Below are positions 9,279 through 17,979 of a stretch of DNA of 64,000 nt, in pieces; the first letter of the stretch is position 1; the number at the start of each line of letters is the position of its first letter. The translations under genes were made by a program, and so were the position numbers. The notes under the pieces are model-generated. The model was given only the letters and a program-made list of their open reading frames with translations, did not search any database and was not told where the DNA came from. Source of the stretch: Phycisphaerae bacterium. Its GTDB lineage: Bacteria > Chloroflexota > Anaerolineae > 4572-78 > J111. The stretch is taken from the NCBI GenBank assembly GCA_028285035.1, contig JANQQF010000133.1, forward strand, positions 83,622-147,621, read 5' to 3'.

Positions 9279-9621
9279 ATCCTAAAATGTTGATATAACT
9301 TGAATAATACTAGATTTCACCAGCATATCAAAAAAATAGTAACTTAGGCTTTTCCAAGAAATAAATTGGTCAAAAGAACAGGCGAGGTAAAGATCAAATG
9401 GATATCTTATTGTATCTTAAGAAAAGCTTTAAAGCAGCGTGATGAGGTAGCCGATGGAATTTGAGTTACATTACACCCTTCATCATTTGCCTATTTATTC
9501 TCTTGCCACTGCTTTAAGCATAAAATTTGAATTGAGTATTCTGATCTGCTTAAGATTATGAAATGTTTCCAATATTATATCAATGGATCAAAAAGGCTAT
9601 GCTGGAATTATCAAAATGTGT
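9279..9621. other. Intergenic region without recognised gene
   Basis: About 340 bases between two minus-strand genes. It is AT-rich. It contains a loose inverted repeat (GCTTTAAAGCAG near 9427 against CTGCTTTAAGC near 9509), but no convincing promoter, terminator or RNA gene. Confidence 0.4.
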
Positions 9622-10164
9622 TTATCTAAGACGAGCCATAATTGTTGGGACACCAAGAACTAGCAAAATTCCAGGGGCAATAAGCTGAAATAAACTGCCA
9701 GAGAACAAGGTAAGAATGACAAAAGGGAGGGTTCCTAAAATGAATGCCCCAGCAGTAACATGACCCAAGTAGCGAGATCGACGTTTGCGAACGGCCCAGC
9801 GAACGGCCTCAGCAATAAAGCCGGCAATAGCAGCTACAATTGCCCCTCCAATGAGGATAATCCAAATAATAAAGAAGCCAAGACTTCCAAGAATCGCCGT
9901 AAATAATCCAGCCACAATCAAAGAGAGTGGGAATGAGATTACAGCGGCTAGAACATAATCAAAATTGGTTCCACTATAAAACTTGTCTTCAGCCTCACGG
10001 ATACAATCTGGACAGCGAAAGCCGACAGGTGTTCGATTAGCACATTTTGGGCAGATTAATTTATTACACTTGTTACAGCGGAGCGCTGTTTCAGTTTGTG
10101 GATGGCGGTAACAAAAGCCCACGCCAGTTTCTGTTTCAATTGCAGGTGAGGTTACTTCACTCAT
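9622..10164 (-). CDS. Membrane protein with N-terminal B-box-type zinc ribbon
   Basis: A 180-aa protein. Residues 18-54 hold a cysteine-rich zinc-binding segment (C18, H21, C30, C33, C38, C41, C51, C54; HPQTETALRCNKCNKLICPK), the type found at the N-terminus of some rhomboid and other bacterial membrane proteins. Residues 70-176 contain about four hydrophobic segments, with a basic cytoplasmic loop (RKRRSR) at 126-131. No rhomboid catalytic residues are present, so the function is unknown. Its start overlaps the end of nadK by 8 bases, so it is the last gene of the hisS-nadK operon. Confidence 0.8.
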   Translation of the reverse strand: MSEVTSPAIETETGVGFCYRHPQTETALRCNKCNKLICPKCANRTPVGFRCPDCIREAEDKFYSGTNFDYVLAAVISFPLSLIVAGLFTAILGSLGFFIIWIILIGGAIVAAIAGFIAEAVRWAVRKRRSRYLGHVTAGAFILGTLPFVILTLFSGSLFQLIAPGILLVLGVPTIMARLR

Positions 10165-11062
10165 TGCCTTTCATATCTCCTCTTAGCCCCTTTTTTGCCT
10201 GGGGCCAACCCATACGTTCCATTAACGTTCGATAAAAATAATTTTTCTCTTGTAATCGTATAAAATGAGCTGCCCAAGGACTGGCCTGCATGACCAACTC
10301 ATCCTCATCAGCAAGCTCTACTTCAAATTGGCCATCAACCGTAAGGATGGCGGTGTGATCAGTGTAAATTTTGACTCGAACCGTTGCTCCTTTGGACAAA
10401 ACCAAGGGGCGTTCTAGACTTAGGTGTGGCGCTAGAGGGACCAATAAAAAATTTTCTAGTTCTGGTGGTAGGATTGGTCCCCCAGCGGCCAAAGCATAAG
10501 CTGTTGAGCCTGTCGCCGTTGAAATTAACAAGCCATCAGCCGTGTAAATTGTTAAAAAACTTCCGTCGATATCTGTATGCAGACGAACAACCCGAGCTAA
10601 CTGGCCTCGACTAATGACAATCTCATTGAGGGCTTCATAGGTTTGCGCTGGCTCGCCTTGACGAATGTGTCTGGCGTGAACCATCATTCGTCTTTCAATC
10701 CAAAACTCCCCCTTTAATGCTTGCTCGATTCGTTCTGGCCACTCAGCCGGCTGAACCTCTACAAGAAAGCCGAGACGTCCCATGTTGACTCCTAAGATAG
10801 GAGTGCTGCGTTGAGCTGTTAGGCGAGCCGCTCGCAACATTGAGCCATCGCCACCCAAGGTAATTAACAAATCAAGATATTCAAGATGATTGGTGATGTC
10901 GGCTTCATCCCAACTAGAGCTAACCCAAGCTGATGCCCCAAGCTGAGTGATATGTTCTAACATTTCTGCGGCCATCACCCGTGACTCAGCTAGCTTTGGA
11001 TGGTATAAAATACCAACCTGACTAAAAGCTGGGTTGGTTAATGCCTCATACTCAGACGTCAT
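10157..11062 (-). CDS. nadK: NAD kinase
   Basis: Phosphorylates NAD to NADP with ATP or polyphosphate. Visible motifs are GGDGS (70-74), GVNMGRLGFL, NEIVISRG and the NAD-binding TATGSTAYALAAGGPI segment. The length of 301 aa is usual for the family. It starts 3 bases after the hisS stop and overlaps the following membrane-protein gene, which indicates an operon. The symbol is given by family. Confidence 0.94.
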   Translation of the reverse strand: MTSEYEALTNPAFSQVGILYHPKLAESRVMAAEMLEHITQLGASAWVSSSWDEADITNHLEYLDLLITLGGDGSMLRAARLTAQRSTPILGVNMGRLGFLVEVQPAEWPERIEQALKGEFWIERRMMVHARHIRQGEPAQTYEALNEIVISRGQLARVVRLHTDIDGSFLTIYTADGLLISTATGSTAYALAAGGPILPPELENFLLVPLAPHLSLERPLVLSKGATVRVKIYTDHTAILTVDGQFEVELADEDELVMQASPWAAHFIRLQEKNYFYRTLMERMGWPQAKKGLRGDMKGNE

Positions 11063-11065
11063 AGT

Positions 11066-12337
11066 CTAAAGTCTCGCTTTGAGCCAGCCAGGTACCTCGC
11101 TTAATTTAACGAGATGTTGCTCGCTATTGTTAAGGTCTCGGATCATTACATTTCCGTCATTTAACTCATCTTCACCCAGAATCACGGCAAAATCCGCATT
11201 GATCCGATTGGCCCGTTTTAATTGGGCCTTGAGACTTCGATCTCCAGGTGTAAACAAGGCCCCAATGCTTTCATTGTGTAGGGTGTTGATCAGCTTTAAG
11301 GCAGCTAACTTTGCGGTTTCACCTAAATAGGATACGGTTATCCTTGGAGATGGTTCGGGCGGTGGAGTAATGCCTAGTTCTTCCATTGTGATAACATACC
11401 GCTCAATACCTGAGCCAAACCCAATGCCCGGTGTCGATTTTCCGCCTAGCTCCTCGATCAATCCGTCATATCGCCCCCCACCACAGATTGTATTTTGATT
11501 ACCTAAAACATCTTTTGCCATTATTTTAATTTCAAAGACTGTTTTGGTGTAGTAATCTAAACCACGGACAATACGATAATCAATTTCATAAGGTAGCTCA
11601 ATTGCTTCTAAATAAGATCTAAGTTTAGCAAAGTGTTCAGCACACTCCTCACAGAGATAATCAATAATGTGAGGCGCATCTTCTATGAGTGGTTGAGTTG
11701 CAGTCTCCTTACTATCCAATATACGGAGAGGATTCTTTTGGAGTCGCATTTTGTCAACATCTGGTAATTTATCGGCAAATTGAGTGAAATACTCAACTAG
11801 AATTTGTACATATTGCGGTTTACAAGAAGGACAACCTGTTGAGTTGATATATAACTGCAAATTTGTGAAGCCAAGCTTTGTGAATAGGTGCCAGGCCAAA
11901 TTGATTACCTCAGAGTCAACTGCTGGATCAGTTTCGCCTATCACCTCAATATCAAATTGTGAGTGTTGTCGAAAACGACCTCTTTGCTTTTTCTCGTGTC
12001 GAAATAAGGGGCCAACTGTCCAGACCTTCAAGGGAGGGGGTTCGGTATGTAGCCCATTCTCAACAAAAGCGCGCATAATCCCTGCGGTAAATTCTGGGCG
12101 AAGGGCCAGCATATCTCCATCGCGATCCTCGAAAATATACATTTCTTTTTCGACGATATCTGTGCCCTCACCGACGCCTCGAATAAACAAATTTGCTTGC
12201 TCAAGAAGAGGCGTGTCCAATCGTTTGTAGCCGAACAAATCCACAGTTTCCTGAATTGTGGCTAAAATAAAGCGCCAATATTGTTGCTCTTCAAATAAAA
12301 CATCACGCATACCTGTGATGCGTTTATACTTGGCCAA
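11066..12337 (-). CDS. hisS: Histidyl-tRNA synthetase
   Basis: A 423-aa class II synthetase that charges tRNA-His. Motif 2 (RHEKKQRGRFRQHSQFD), the histidine A and B peptides (GLDYYTKTVFEI, CGGGRYDGLI), motif 3 (GIGFGSGIERYV) and the C-terminal anticodon-binding domain (GDRSLKAQLKRANR) are all present. The start is TTG at 12337, supported by CCAGGAGATG about 10 bases before it. First gene of the operon with nadK. Its leader holds a strong inverted repeat. Confidence 0.96.
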   Translation of the reverse strand: MAKYKRITGMRDVLFEEQQYWRFILATIQETVDLFGYKRLDTPLLEQANLFIRGVGEGTDIVEKEMYIFEDRDGDMLALRPEFTAGIMRAFVENGLHTEPPPLKVWTVGPLFRHEKKQRGRFRQHSQFDIEVIGETDPAVDSEVINLAWHLFTKLGFTNLQLYINSTGCPSCKPQYVQILVEYFTQFADKLPDVDKMRLQKNPLRILDSKETATQPLIEDAPHIIDYLCEECAEHFAKLRSYLEAIELPYEIDYRIVRGLDYYTKTVFEIKIMAKDVLGNQNTICGGGRYDGLIEELGGKSTPGIGFGSGIERYVITMEELGITPPPEPSPRITVSYLGETAKLAALKLINTLHNESIGALFTPGDRSLKAQLKRANRINADFAVILGEDELNDGNVMIRDLNNSEQHLVKLSEVPGWLKARL

Positions 12338-12360
12338 GGCTCATCATCTCCTGGATAAAT

Positions 12361-12413
12361 TTGTGCAAAGTCATTTAGAGCAATGTTAATATGGATTTTA
12401 TGACTTTGCACAA
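12361..12413 (-). repeat. Perfect 14-bp inverted repeat in the hisS leader
   Basis: TTGTGCAAAGTCAT (12361-12374) and ATGACTTTGCACAA (12400-12413) pair perfectly around 25 bases. It lies between the hisS promoter and start codon, so it can be an operator or a leader hairpin. No T tract follows, and no T-box consensus is visible. Confidence 0.8.
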
Positions 12414-12434
12414 GGTTTTGTCAAAGTTTAGAAA

Positions 12435-12463
12435 ATTATAGCTCAGTTTAACCGGGTTGTCTA
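12435..12463 (-). promoter_or_regulatory. hisS promoter
   Basis: On the minus strand, TAGACA (12463-12458), 17-base spacer, TATAAT (12440-12435). A second possibility, TTGACA with TAAAAT, lies closer to the gene and overlaps the first arm of the inverted repeat. Confidence 0.6.
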
Positions 12464-12533
12464 AGAGGTTGATTAAGACCGTATCTAGGTAACAATTTTG
12501 CCTCAATTTTTTTCTTATGGTAATTTTTAATTT

Positions 12534-13175
12534 ATGCGATATGCGATCTTTTCAGACATTCACAATTATACCGCTGCTTTGGAGGCGGTGTTAGAACACG
12601 CGGAAACACAATCAATTGATCAATATATGTGTTTGGGCGATATAGGAATTGATGCGTGTGTGGATCTGGTGAGACAGGTGGAGGCAAGCACCGTTTTTGG
12701 GAATTGGGAAGTATCTGGCTGGCGAAGTCTGCTGCCGCAAAACCAACAATGGACTTTAAACTTACCGCCTATTATCAAACAACCTTCTTTTTGGCTAACC
12801 CATGCGGCTCCATTTTGGATCGACTCGATTCAAACGTTACAAGATTATTTAGCAGACCGTCATTTTAAGCCAATGTCACACCTTTTCCCTTACCTACATT
12901 TTGAGTCAGAGCCTTTGTGGGATGCGATAGGCGTGCTGAGTGAAGCTACCATTCCTGTGCTTTTTCACGGTCATACGCATCGACAAATGATTTGGCAGTT
13001 TACTGCCGATAATCAACTAAAAAGCTCATTTAGCCGAAGATTTTCTGTTGTTGAAGGTGATACATTGATTGTTGGGGTTGGGAGTGTAGGTCATCCCGAA
13101 GATGGGCCTGGTGCAGCTTATGTCGTTTATGATGATGAAGCCCAGCAAATTGAGATGGTTCGCGTAAATATTTAA
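12534..13175 (+). CDS. Metallophosphoesterase (calcineurin-like, YfcE/MJ0936 type)
   Basis: A 213-aa soluble phosphoesterase. Metal-ligand motifs are in order: D8-x-H10 (SDIHNY), D36 (LGDIG), N57 (GNWE in place of GNHE/D), H90 (LTHAAP) and H147/H149 (GHTHR). The aspartate/glutamate of GNHD is shifted to E59 and the histidine is Trp, a known type of variation that weakens prediction of phosphodiesterase or protein phosphatase activity. No good ribosome site is seen before the ATG. A terminator follows. Confidence 0.85.
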   Translation: MRYAIFSDIHNYTAALEAVLEHAETQSIDQYMCLGDIGIDACVDLVRQVEASTVFGNWEVSGWRSLLPQNQQWTLNLPPIIKQPSFWLTHAAPFWIDSIQTLQDYLADRHFKPMSHLFPYLHFESEPLWDAIGVLSEATIPVLFHGHTHRQMIWQFTADNQLKSSFSRRFSVVEGDTLIVGVGSVGHPEDGPGAAYVVYDDEAQQIEMVRVNI

Positions 13176-13193
13176 GTGGAAGCTATTACAAAT

Positions 13194-13232
13194 AAAACGA
13201 CAGGCACTTGTCAATCAAGCGCCTGTCGTTTT
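13194..13232. terminator. Bidirectional terminator
   Basis: AAAACGACAGGC (13194-13205) pairs with GCCTGTCGTTTT (13221-13232). An inner CTTG/CAAG extension leaves a five-base loop. It separates the convergent phosphoesterase and CpXC genes. Confidence 0.85.
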
Positions 13233-13243
13233 GAGTTTCTCTG

Positions 13244-14431
13244 CTACGGAAGATGAATCGTTGGCTTTGGGGGCGCTTCAGGTGCTGCTTGTTCCTCTTG
13301 CTGAGGGGCAACGCGTTGTTGAATCAAAGCCATCGCCGCATTACCCAACATTTCCATTGCTTGTGCCGTTTCAGGTTGCTTTTGACGCTGGGCTTCTTGA
13401 ATGTTTGCTGATAAGATGGCGAAGAAAGCTTCATCAATTTCATTAAGTCGTTCTTCAAGTGTTTTTAATGGATCATTGGATTGTAGGACATCTTTCAGGA
13501 GTTGTGCTGATTTTTCAAAGGCTTGTCGACTTTCCTCCTCCTGCTTACCTTTGACCTCCAAAATCTTTGAACGAAGGGCTATTAAACGATTTGCTTGCTT
13601 CTTATCCCCTGATTTGTTAATTTGATCAATTTTATCGGTGAGCGTTTGAAAAAATTGATAATCCAACATTTGATGCCCTGCCGCAATAAGTTGTTCAAAC
13701 TCGTCCTCACTCGTCGCTTCCTGTAATCTTTCCAAAAGGTCTTCAGGGCTGCGTAACGATACAATCCCTAACTCTTTATCAATTTCAGCGACAATCTCTG
13801 TCCCTCGGCTGCTTTCTTGAGCGAGATAGGCTCGTAAGGCAAAGAGCGCCTGAGCCCCGGATGCATTTCCTTCATATTGTGCGGCTTGCATTGAGGCTGT
13901 TAAAATTTCAAAGAACTCTTGATCCAGCAAGTTATCATTCTCTTTGATTTTTGCCTTTAATTTAGTTTCATCCTCAAGCCCCAAAAATTCTTCCAGCAAC
14001 TGGACTTTAGCTTTTTGCGCCTCATACATTTCTTCTGTAATGCCATCCGCTTCTAAGACCGCTTTAATTAAGCTCTCCATTCCTAAAAAAGGCTTAGGGT
14101 TCAGTAAGTAGAACTTTCTTTTCTCTTCAGGTAAGGAATTAAAGACTGCGTTTGTTAAACTTCCCACAATTTTTTCTTGTTCTACTTGGGTCATTTGTAA
14201 ACTATTGGGCACAAATACAAATGATAATTCTTTGTCGAGGTCAAAAAAGAATAGTGGGGCTGTGATAGGTGCTACTTGCTGACATTGAGGGCATTGGACA
14301 AGATTCAGGCGGCCTTGAATCAAGGCGGATTTTTGAGATGGGTCTTGACCGTTAACAATGCTTTCAATGGGGGCTGTGAATTGGGCTGAACATACCGGGC
14401 ATGTTACGGGTGCAACTTGTTGAGTTGCCAT
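13244..14431 (-). CDS. CpXC-domain protein
   Basis: A 395-aa protein whose N-terminal 150 residues match the CpXC domain: C11-P-x-C14 (TCPVC) and C47-P-x-C50 (VQCPQC) form a zinc ribbon. The remaining 240 residues are glutamate/lysine-rich and mostly helical, with two internally similar stretches (the leucine-rich segments ending in EFFEILTASMQAA and EAFFAILSANIQEA). The tail is PPKPTIHLP. The function of CpXC proteins is not established. Monocistronic by layout. Confidence 0.85.
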   Translation of the reverse strand: MATQQVAPVTCPVCSAQFTAPIESIVNGQDPSQKSALIQGRLNLVQCPQCQQVAPITAPLFFFDLDKELSFVFVPNSLQMTQVEQEKIVGSLTNAVFNSLPEEKRKFYLLNPKPFLGMESLIKAVLEADGITEEMYEAQKAKVQLLEEFLGLEDETKLKAKIKENDNLLDQEFFEILTASMQAAQYEGNASGAQALFALRAYLAQESSRGTEIVAEIDKELGIVSLRSPEDLLERLQEATSEDEFEQLIAAGHQMLDYQFFQTLTDKIDQINKSGDKKQANRLIALRSKILEVKGKQEEESRQAFEKSAQLLKDVLQSNDPLKTLEERLNEIDEAFFAILSANIQEAQRQKQPETAQAMEMLGNAAMALIQQRVAPQQEEQAAPEAPPKPTIHLP

Positions 14432-14544
14432 AAATTATACCTTTCCTTGGCTATTGTTCCAGAAAAACGACTCAGCTATCATACTCACCTGTTAATGATA
14501 TGTCAAAGAATCAGATTTAGCAGACTGGTAAATCGGGCGTTTCT

Positions 14545-14594
14545 AACATATAAAAAATCGCCATCATTGTATAGATGGCGATTTTTTATATGTT
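14545..14594. terminator. 21-bp perfect hairpin terminating the kinase operon
   Basis: Arms 14545-14565 and 14574-14594 pair perfectly over 21 bases (core ATCGCCATC/GATGGCGAT) around an 8-base loop. T tracts lie within the outer stem on both strands. It lies directly downstream of the minus-strand operon that starts at 20100. Confidence 0.85.
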
Positions 14595-14680
14595 GGACTA
14601 ATTGTGCTAAATGTTGAAGCAACTTCACAATTCACGCTTAGCTAATCAAATGAATGTAAAGCCTACGATTCACAATTGTG

Positions 14681-14926
14681 CTAATCTCGGAAGAAGGACT
14701 CGACTGCTTCCTGATCTTCATCACCTGGCATTGTTTCTAAAAAGCTAATACGGTGCCAGGGGAAAAGAACTTTAGTCGCTTCAGCTTCAATATATGTCAC
14801 CGGCTTACCATTACGTAATCGTGGGTTTGTAATTGTGATAAAGCTAGCACTGGGAGATGGAAGCTCATCAACCTCTGCTAAAAACGGCTCTTGATTCATA
14901 ACGTGAACAATCACAGTAATTGCCAT
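14681..14926 (-). CDS. Small conserved-type hypothetical protein (81 aa)
   Basis: Not recognised by name. It reads like a small beta-rich domain (ITVIVHVMNQEPFLAEVDEL, RNGKPVTYIEAEATKVLFPW) with an acidic tail (GDEDQEAVESFFRD). No membrane segment. A good ribosome site (AAAGGAGAATTTAA) precedes the ATG. It is the last gene of the kinase-phosphatase-VWA-FHA operon, 53 bases after the FHA gene, so a role in the same signalling module is likely but unproven. Confidence 0.7.
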   Translation of the reverse strand: MAITVIVHVMNQEPFLAEVDELPSPSASFITITNPRLRNGKPVTYIEAEATKVLFPWHRISFLETMPGDEDQEAVESFFRD

Positions 14927-14979
14927 TTAAATTCTCCTTTGGTTAGGTTAATAATGAATAAACCTTGCGGGTAAAGTAA

Positions 14980-15489
14980 CTAAGCCATTTCTATCTCAAT
15001 CAGCAACTTACCTAATTGAAGCTGATCGTGATCGTGTAAAACCTCAGGTAAATAGGGAGCTAAACGTTTACCGTTAATAAAAGTGCCATTAATGCTGCCT
15101 AAATCTTCAACAACAACAGTTCCTTCGCGCTTCAGAATACGAGCATGTCTGCGAGAGACGCCTTTTTCCAAGCCGTTATCATTAGTAAGGTCAATTTCTG
15201 GAAAAACATCACTAGCAGGATCAAGCCGACCAAGATGTAGAGCCTTGTTTAAGGGGGCTTCAAGCTGTCGAGCGTGCTCACCGATTGTCAGTCGAATAGC
15301 ATTGGGTCCCTCAACTTGAGCAGAGGGTGTACCTTCGCCATCCTCATCCCCCTCGCCGACCCATTGAATTTCATCAGTACCTAGAGGATCTGTGCCTCGA
15401 TGGTCATCCTCTAATAAATAGGTTCCACATTCACTACAGAAAAGTGTATTAGCAACATGTTGAGTTCCGCAAAATGGACACTTAATCAC
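14980..15489 (-). CDS. FHA-domain protein with N-terminal zinc ribbon
   Basis: A 169-aa protein. The C4 zinc ribbon uses C4, C7, C18 and C21; a flexible acidic linker runs from about 27 to 62; the FHA domain covers 80-165 with GR (87-88), SRRH (112-115) and GSINGTFING (131-140). FHA domains bind phosphothreonine peptides, so this is the predicted reader for the kinase encoded upstream. It overlaps the J-domain/VWA gene by 8 bases, which suggests coupled translation. Confidence 0.9.
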   Translation of the reverse strand: MIKCPFCGTQHVANTLFCSECGTYLLEDDHRGTDPLGTDEIQWVGEGDEDGEGTPSAQVEGPNAIRLTIGEHARQLEAPLNKALHLGRLDPASDVFPEIDLTNDNGLEKGVSRRHARILKREGTVVVEDLGSINGTFINGKRLAPYLPEVLHDHDQLQLGKLLIEIEMA

Positions 15490-16963
15490 GATGTATCTCC
15501 TTTGGCAAAATTGATAGACTACGTGTCCCGTATCTAATCTTTTTGCGACCCTCCGCTGAAAGATCTCCTGTACGCGCTAAACGTCCTGCTTCTAACAATG
15601 CAGCACGTGCTAATTCAGTTTCGCCCAGGTTAAGAAGACGGGTAGCAATTGTTTCTAGGCGTTGTGTGGCTGCACTAATTTGTCCGTTTTCTAAGTCATC
15701 CATAGCTTTTTCTTGCATTTTAAAGATGGCTAATTTTCCGAGTGCTGTCACGATTGTAGGGGGAATATTTGGGGGGCCTTCAATCTGGGGCACAAATTCC
15801 CCGTGAACCTCGGTCCATTCCCAATTTCGACGATTTACTTGACCTGGAACGTCGCCATCAAACGTAATTCGTACCAATCTATTTTTTCCAGGGGTGACCT
15901 CACGGGCCACTCTAAATTCAAGTAATAATGTCTTTCCTTGATCAGTCCCAAGCGGACCAAGCATCATTTTTTCACCATGAACATCAAGGCGTTGAATATG
16001 TGGTGTCACTTGGAATCCTTCTTTTAGCGTAACATTGCTCGCTGGCGTAAAGCTCATTGTTAATTCACGAGCGACCACTGTGCTAAGATTACGCATTGTA
16101 TCTTTGAACACATCGATGACTTTTCTGGGGGAGTCGATATAAACCGAGGTGCCACCCGAGGCTGAAGCCATCTGATCCAACAAATTCTCATTCCAATCCG
16201 AGCCAATTCCCAATGTCGTTAGACTGATTTGGTGTAGCCCAGCTAATTTTGCCTGCTCTAAACACCCTTCCTCATCCCCATAGGTTTGGCCATCAGTTAA
16301 CAAAATCATATGGTTTACGGAAGCTTCAGTTCTAAATCGACTGAGTTCCTTTAAACCAGCCAAAAGCCCTTGCAACATTTCTGTGCCACCACTGGCTTGA
16401 ATCGTACTCGCAATTGATTTTGCCAAAGGTTTGTCAATATCCCGTTGAGCGGGCAAAACAACCTCGGCTCGATCACTAAAAACAACCAAACTTAGGGCGT
16501 CATCGGGGTTTAAGCTATCAATAATTTCACGCGTAGCTTCTTTGACCTGTTGTAAGCGAATGCCTTGCATTGAGGTGCTTCGATCAAGCACAAGACATAA
16601 GTTCACTGGTAAACGAGAGGTTGGCAGATTGGTCGCGGGAGAAATATCAATCCAGGTGTAAACCGCTTGTTCTTCTACATGGGTTTGCAAAAATTGATGG
16701 CTGGCAATGGATCGCACACTGAGTGCCGATGATTTGTCTGAGCCTTGTGCCTCACGAGCTCGATCATAAGCACGTCTTTTTGTCGGGTCACTTAGTGTTT
16801 CAAATGCTTGTTGAATGTCTTTGAATATTGTCGCAGCATTTGGATTATCACTAATGTCAGGGTGATATTCTTTCGCCAAAGTACGGTAGGCTTGCCGAAT
16901 TTGCTCTTCGGTAGCGAACGAATCAATTTTTAAGATATCATAATGGTCTTTATCAGCTTGCAT
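15482..16963 (-). CDS. J-domain / von Willebrand factor A fusion protein
   Basis: A 493-aa protein. The N-terminal J domain (6-70) has the HPD motif (34-36) needed to stimulate DnaK. A VWA domain (about 118-290) has a complete MIDAS start D127-R-S-T-S131 and a later TDGQTYGDE. A beta-rich domain and a helical C-terminal part follow. J-VWA fusions are uncommon. Inference: a metal-dependent binding scaffold that recruits DnaK to the kinase/phosphatase module. It starts 43 bases after the PP2C gene. Confidence 0.88.
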   Translation of the reverse strand: MQADKDHYDILKIDSFATEEQIRQAYRTLAKEYHPDISDNPNAATIFKDIQQAFETLSDPTKRRAYDRAREAQGSDKSSALSVRSIASHQFLQTHVEEQAVYTWIDISPATNLPTSRLPVNLCLVLDRSTSMQGIRLQQVKEATREIIDSLNPDDALSLVVFSDRAEVVLPAQRDIDKPLAKSIASTIQASGGTEMLQGLLAGLKELSRFRTEASVNHMILLTDGQTYGDEEGCLEQAKLAGLHQISLTTLGIGSDWNENLLDQMASASGGTSVYIDSPRKVIDVFKDTMRNLSTVVARELTMSFTPASNVTLKEGFQVTPHIQRLDVHGEKMMLGPLGTDQGKTLLLEFRVAREVTPGKNRLVRITFDGDVPGQVNRRNWEWTEVHGEFVPQIEGPPNIPPTIVTALGKLAIFKMQEKAMDDLENGQISAATQRLETIATRLLNLGETELARAALLEAGRLARTGDLSAEGRKKIRYGTRSLSILPKEIHRD

Positions 16964-17006
16964 TCGACGGACTTTCGTCTGAAAAATTAAATCTTAAAGA
17001 GGAAGT

Positions 17007-17921
17007 TTACTCCTCATCAATGCCCATTGAAATGATAATAATGGTGATATTATCTTCACCGCCCTTATCATTTGCTATTGAAACTAACTCGTCACAAGCT
17101 TCTTGAGGAGAGTTGGCTTGATCTAAAGTTTTTTGGAAAAGTGCATCATCATCAATACCTTTCCATAATCCATCACTGCAAATTACAAGTGAACTGCCTG
17201 AAGGTAAATGTTGGACATAGGTATCGGCCTCGACTGTGTCCCCTTGACCAATCGCGCGATATAACACATTTTCAATTTGTGCAATTTGCTCCGCTGGAAC
17301 CTGCCCTGTGGACTTTAGGCGTTGGGCTAATGAATGATCTTCTGTAATTTGCTTGAGACCGTTGTCATTAAATAAGTAAGCTCTTGTATCACCTACATGA
17401 GCAATATACGCACTGTTCCCCATAAGCATTGCTGCGGTTAATGTTGTGCCGCCATCAGGTGCTGCTTCACGAACTTGCTCATTTGCTTGTTCCACAGCTG
17501 CTGTGAGTGCTTCATTGATGGGACGACCAGCATTGTTTTGATGGTCAGGCGTTAAGGTCGGTAAATAAATTTCCTCTAACAGGCCTTTCGCTGTTGACTG
17601 TGCGGCTACAGCACTTGCTACATCGCCCTTTTCGTGGCCGCCCATTCCATCTGCAACAATAAAGATACCAAACGGTTCATTACCGTAGCTTTGATACATG
17701 ACTGTTTCGATAGTGTACACGGAGTCTTCATTACGCTCTCGTACCTTACCAACATCAGTTAATTTTCCAACATGTAAGCCAGGTGGTAGATGTTTTAGAC
17801 TTTGAGTCATTAAAGTGGGCTGACTCTTTGAATCTTGCGGCCCTTCTAAGGAAGATGGTTCAGATGCATTCTGATCGATGTCACTTTTTGATTGAGTAAA
17901 GAGCCGCTGAAAAAAGTTCAT
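17007..17921 (-). CDS. PP2C-family Ser/Thr protein phosphatase
   Basis: A 304-aa metal-dependent phosphatase of the Stp/PrpC type. Motifs present: VRERNEDS with D66, VADGMGGH with D91, TLTAAMLMGNSAYIAHVGDTR, DGLWKGID and GGEDNITIII. The first 45 residues are polar and probably disordered. No membrane segment. It lies 58 bases downstream of the kinase gene and is its likely antagonist. Confidence 0.93.
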   Translation of the reverse strand: MNFFQRLFTQSKSDIDQNASEPSSLEGPQDSKSQPTLMTQSLKHLPPGLHVGKLTDVGKVRERNEDSVYTIETVMYQSYGNEPFGIFIVADGMGGHEKGDVASAVAAQSTAKGLLEEIYLPTLTPDHQNNAGRPINEALTAAVEQANEQVREAAPDGGTTLTAAMLMGNSAYIAHVGDTRAYLFNDNGLKQITEDHSLAQRLKSTGQVPAEQIAQIENVLYRAIGQGDTVEADTYVQHLPSGSSLVICSDGLWKGIDDDALFQKTLDQANSPQEACDELVSIANDKGGEDNITIIIISMGIDEE

Positions 17922-17979
17922 AAAGTAGAGCTTTCCTGTTCGTTTAGATGTAACTAAAGAATTTTGTTAATTCTTTAGC

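Noticed and set aside
12361..12413. T-box riboswitch before hisS
   Set aside because: There is a strong inverted repeat, but no T-box specifier layout or antiterminator consensus and no terminator with a T tract.
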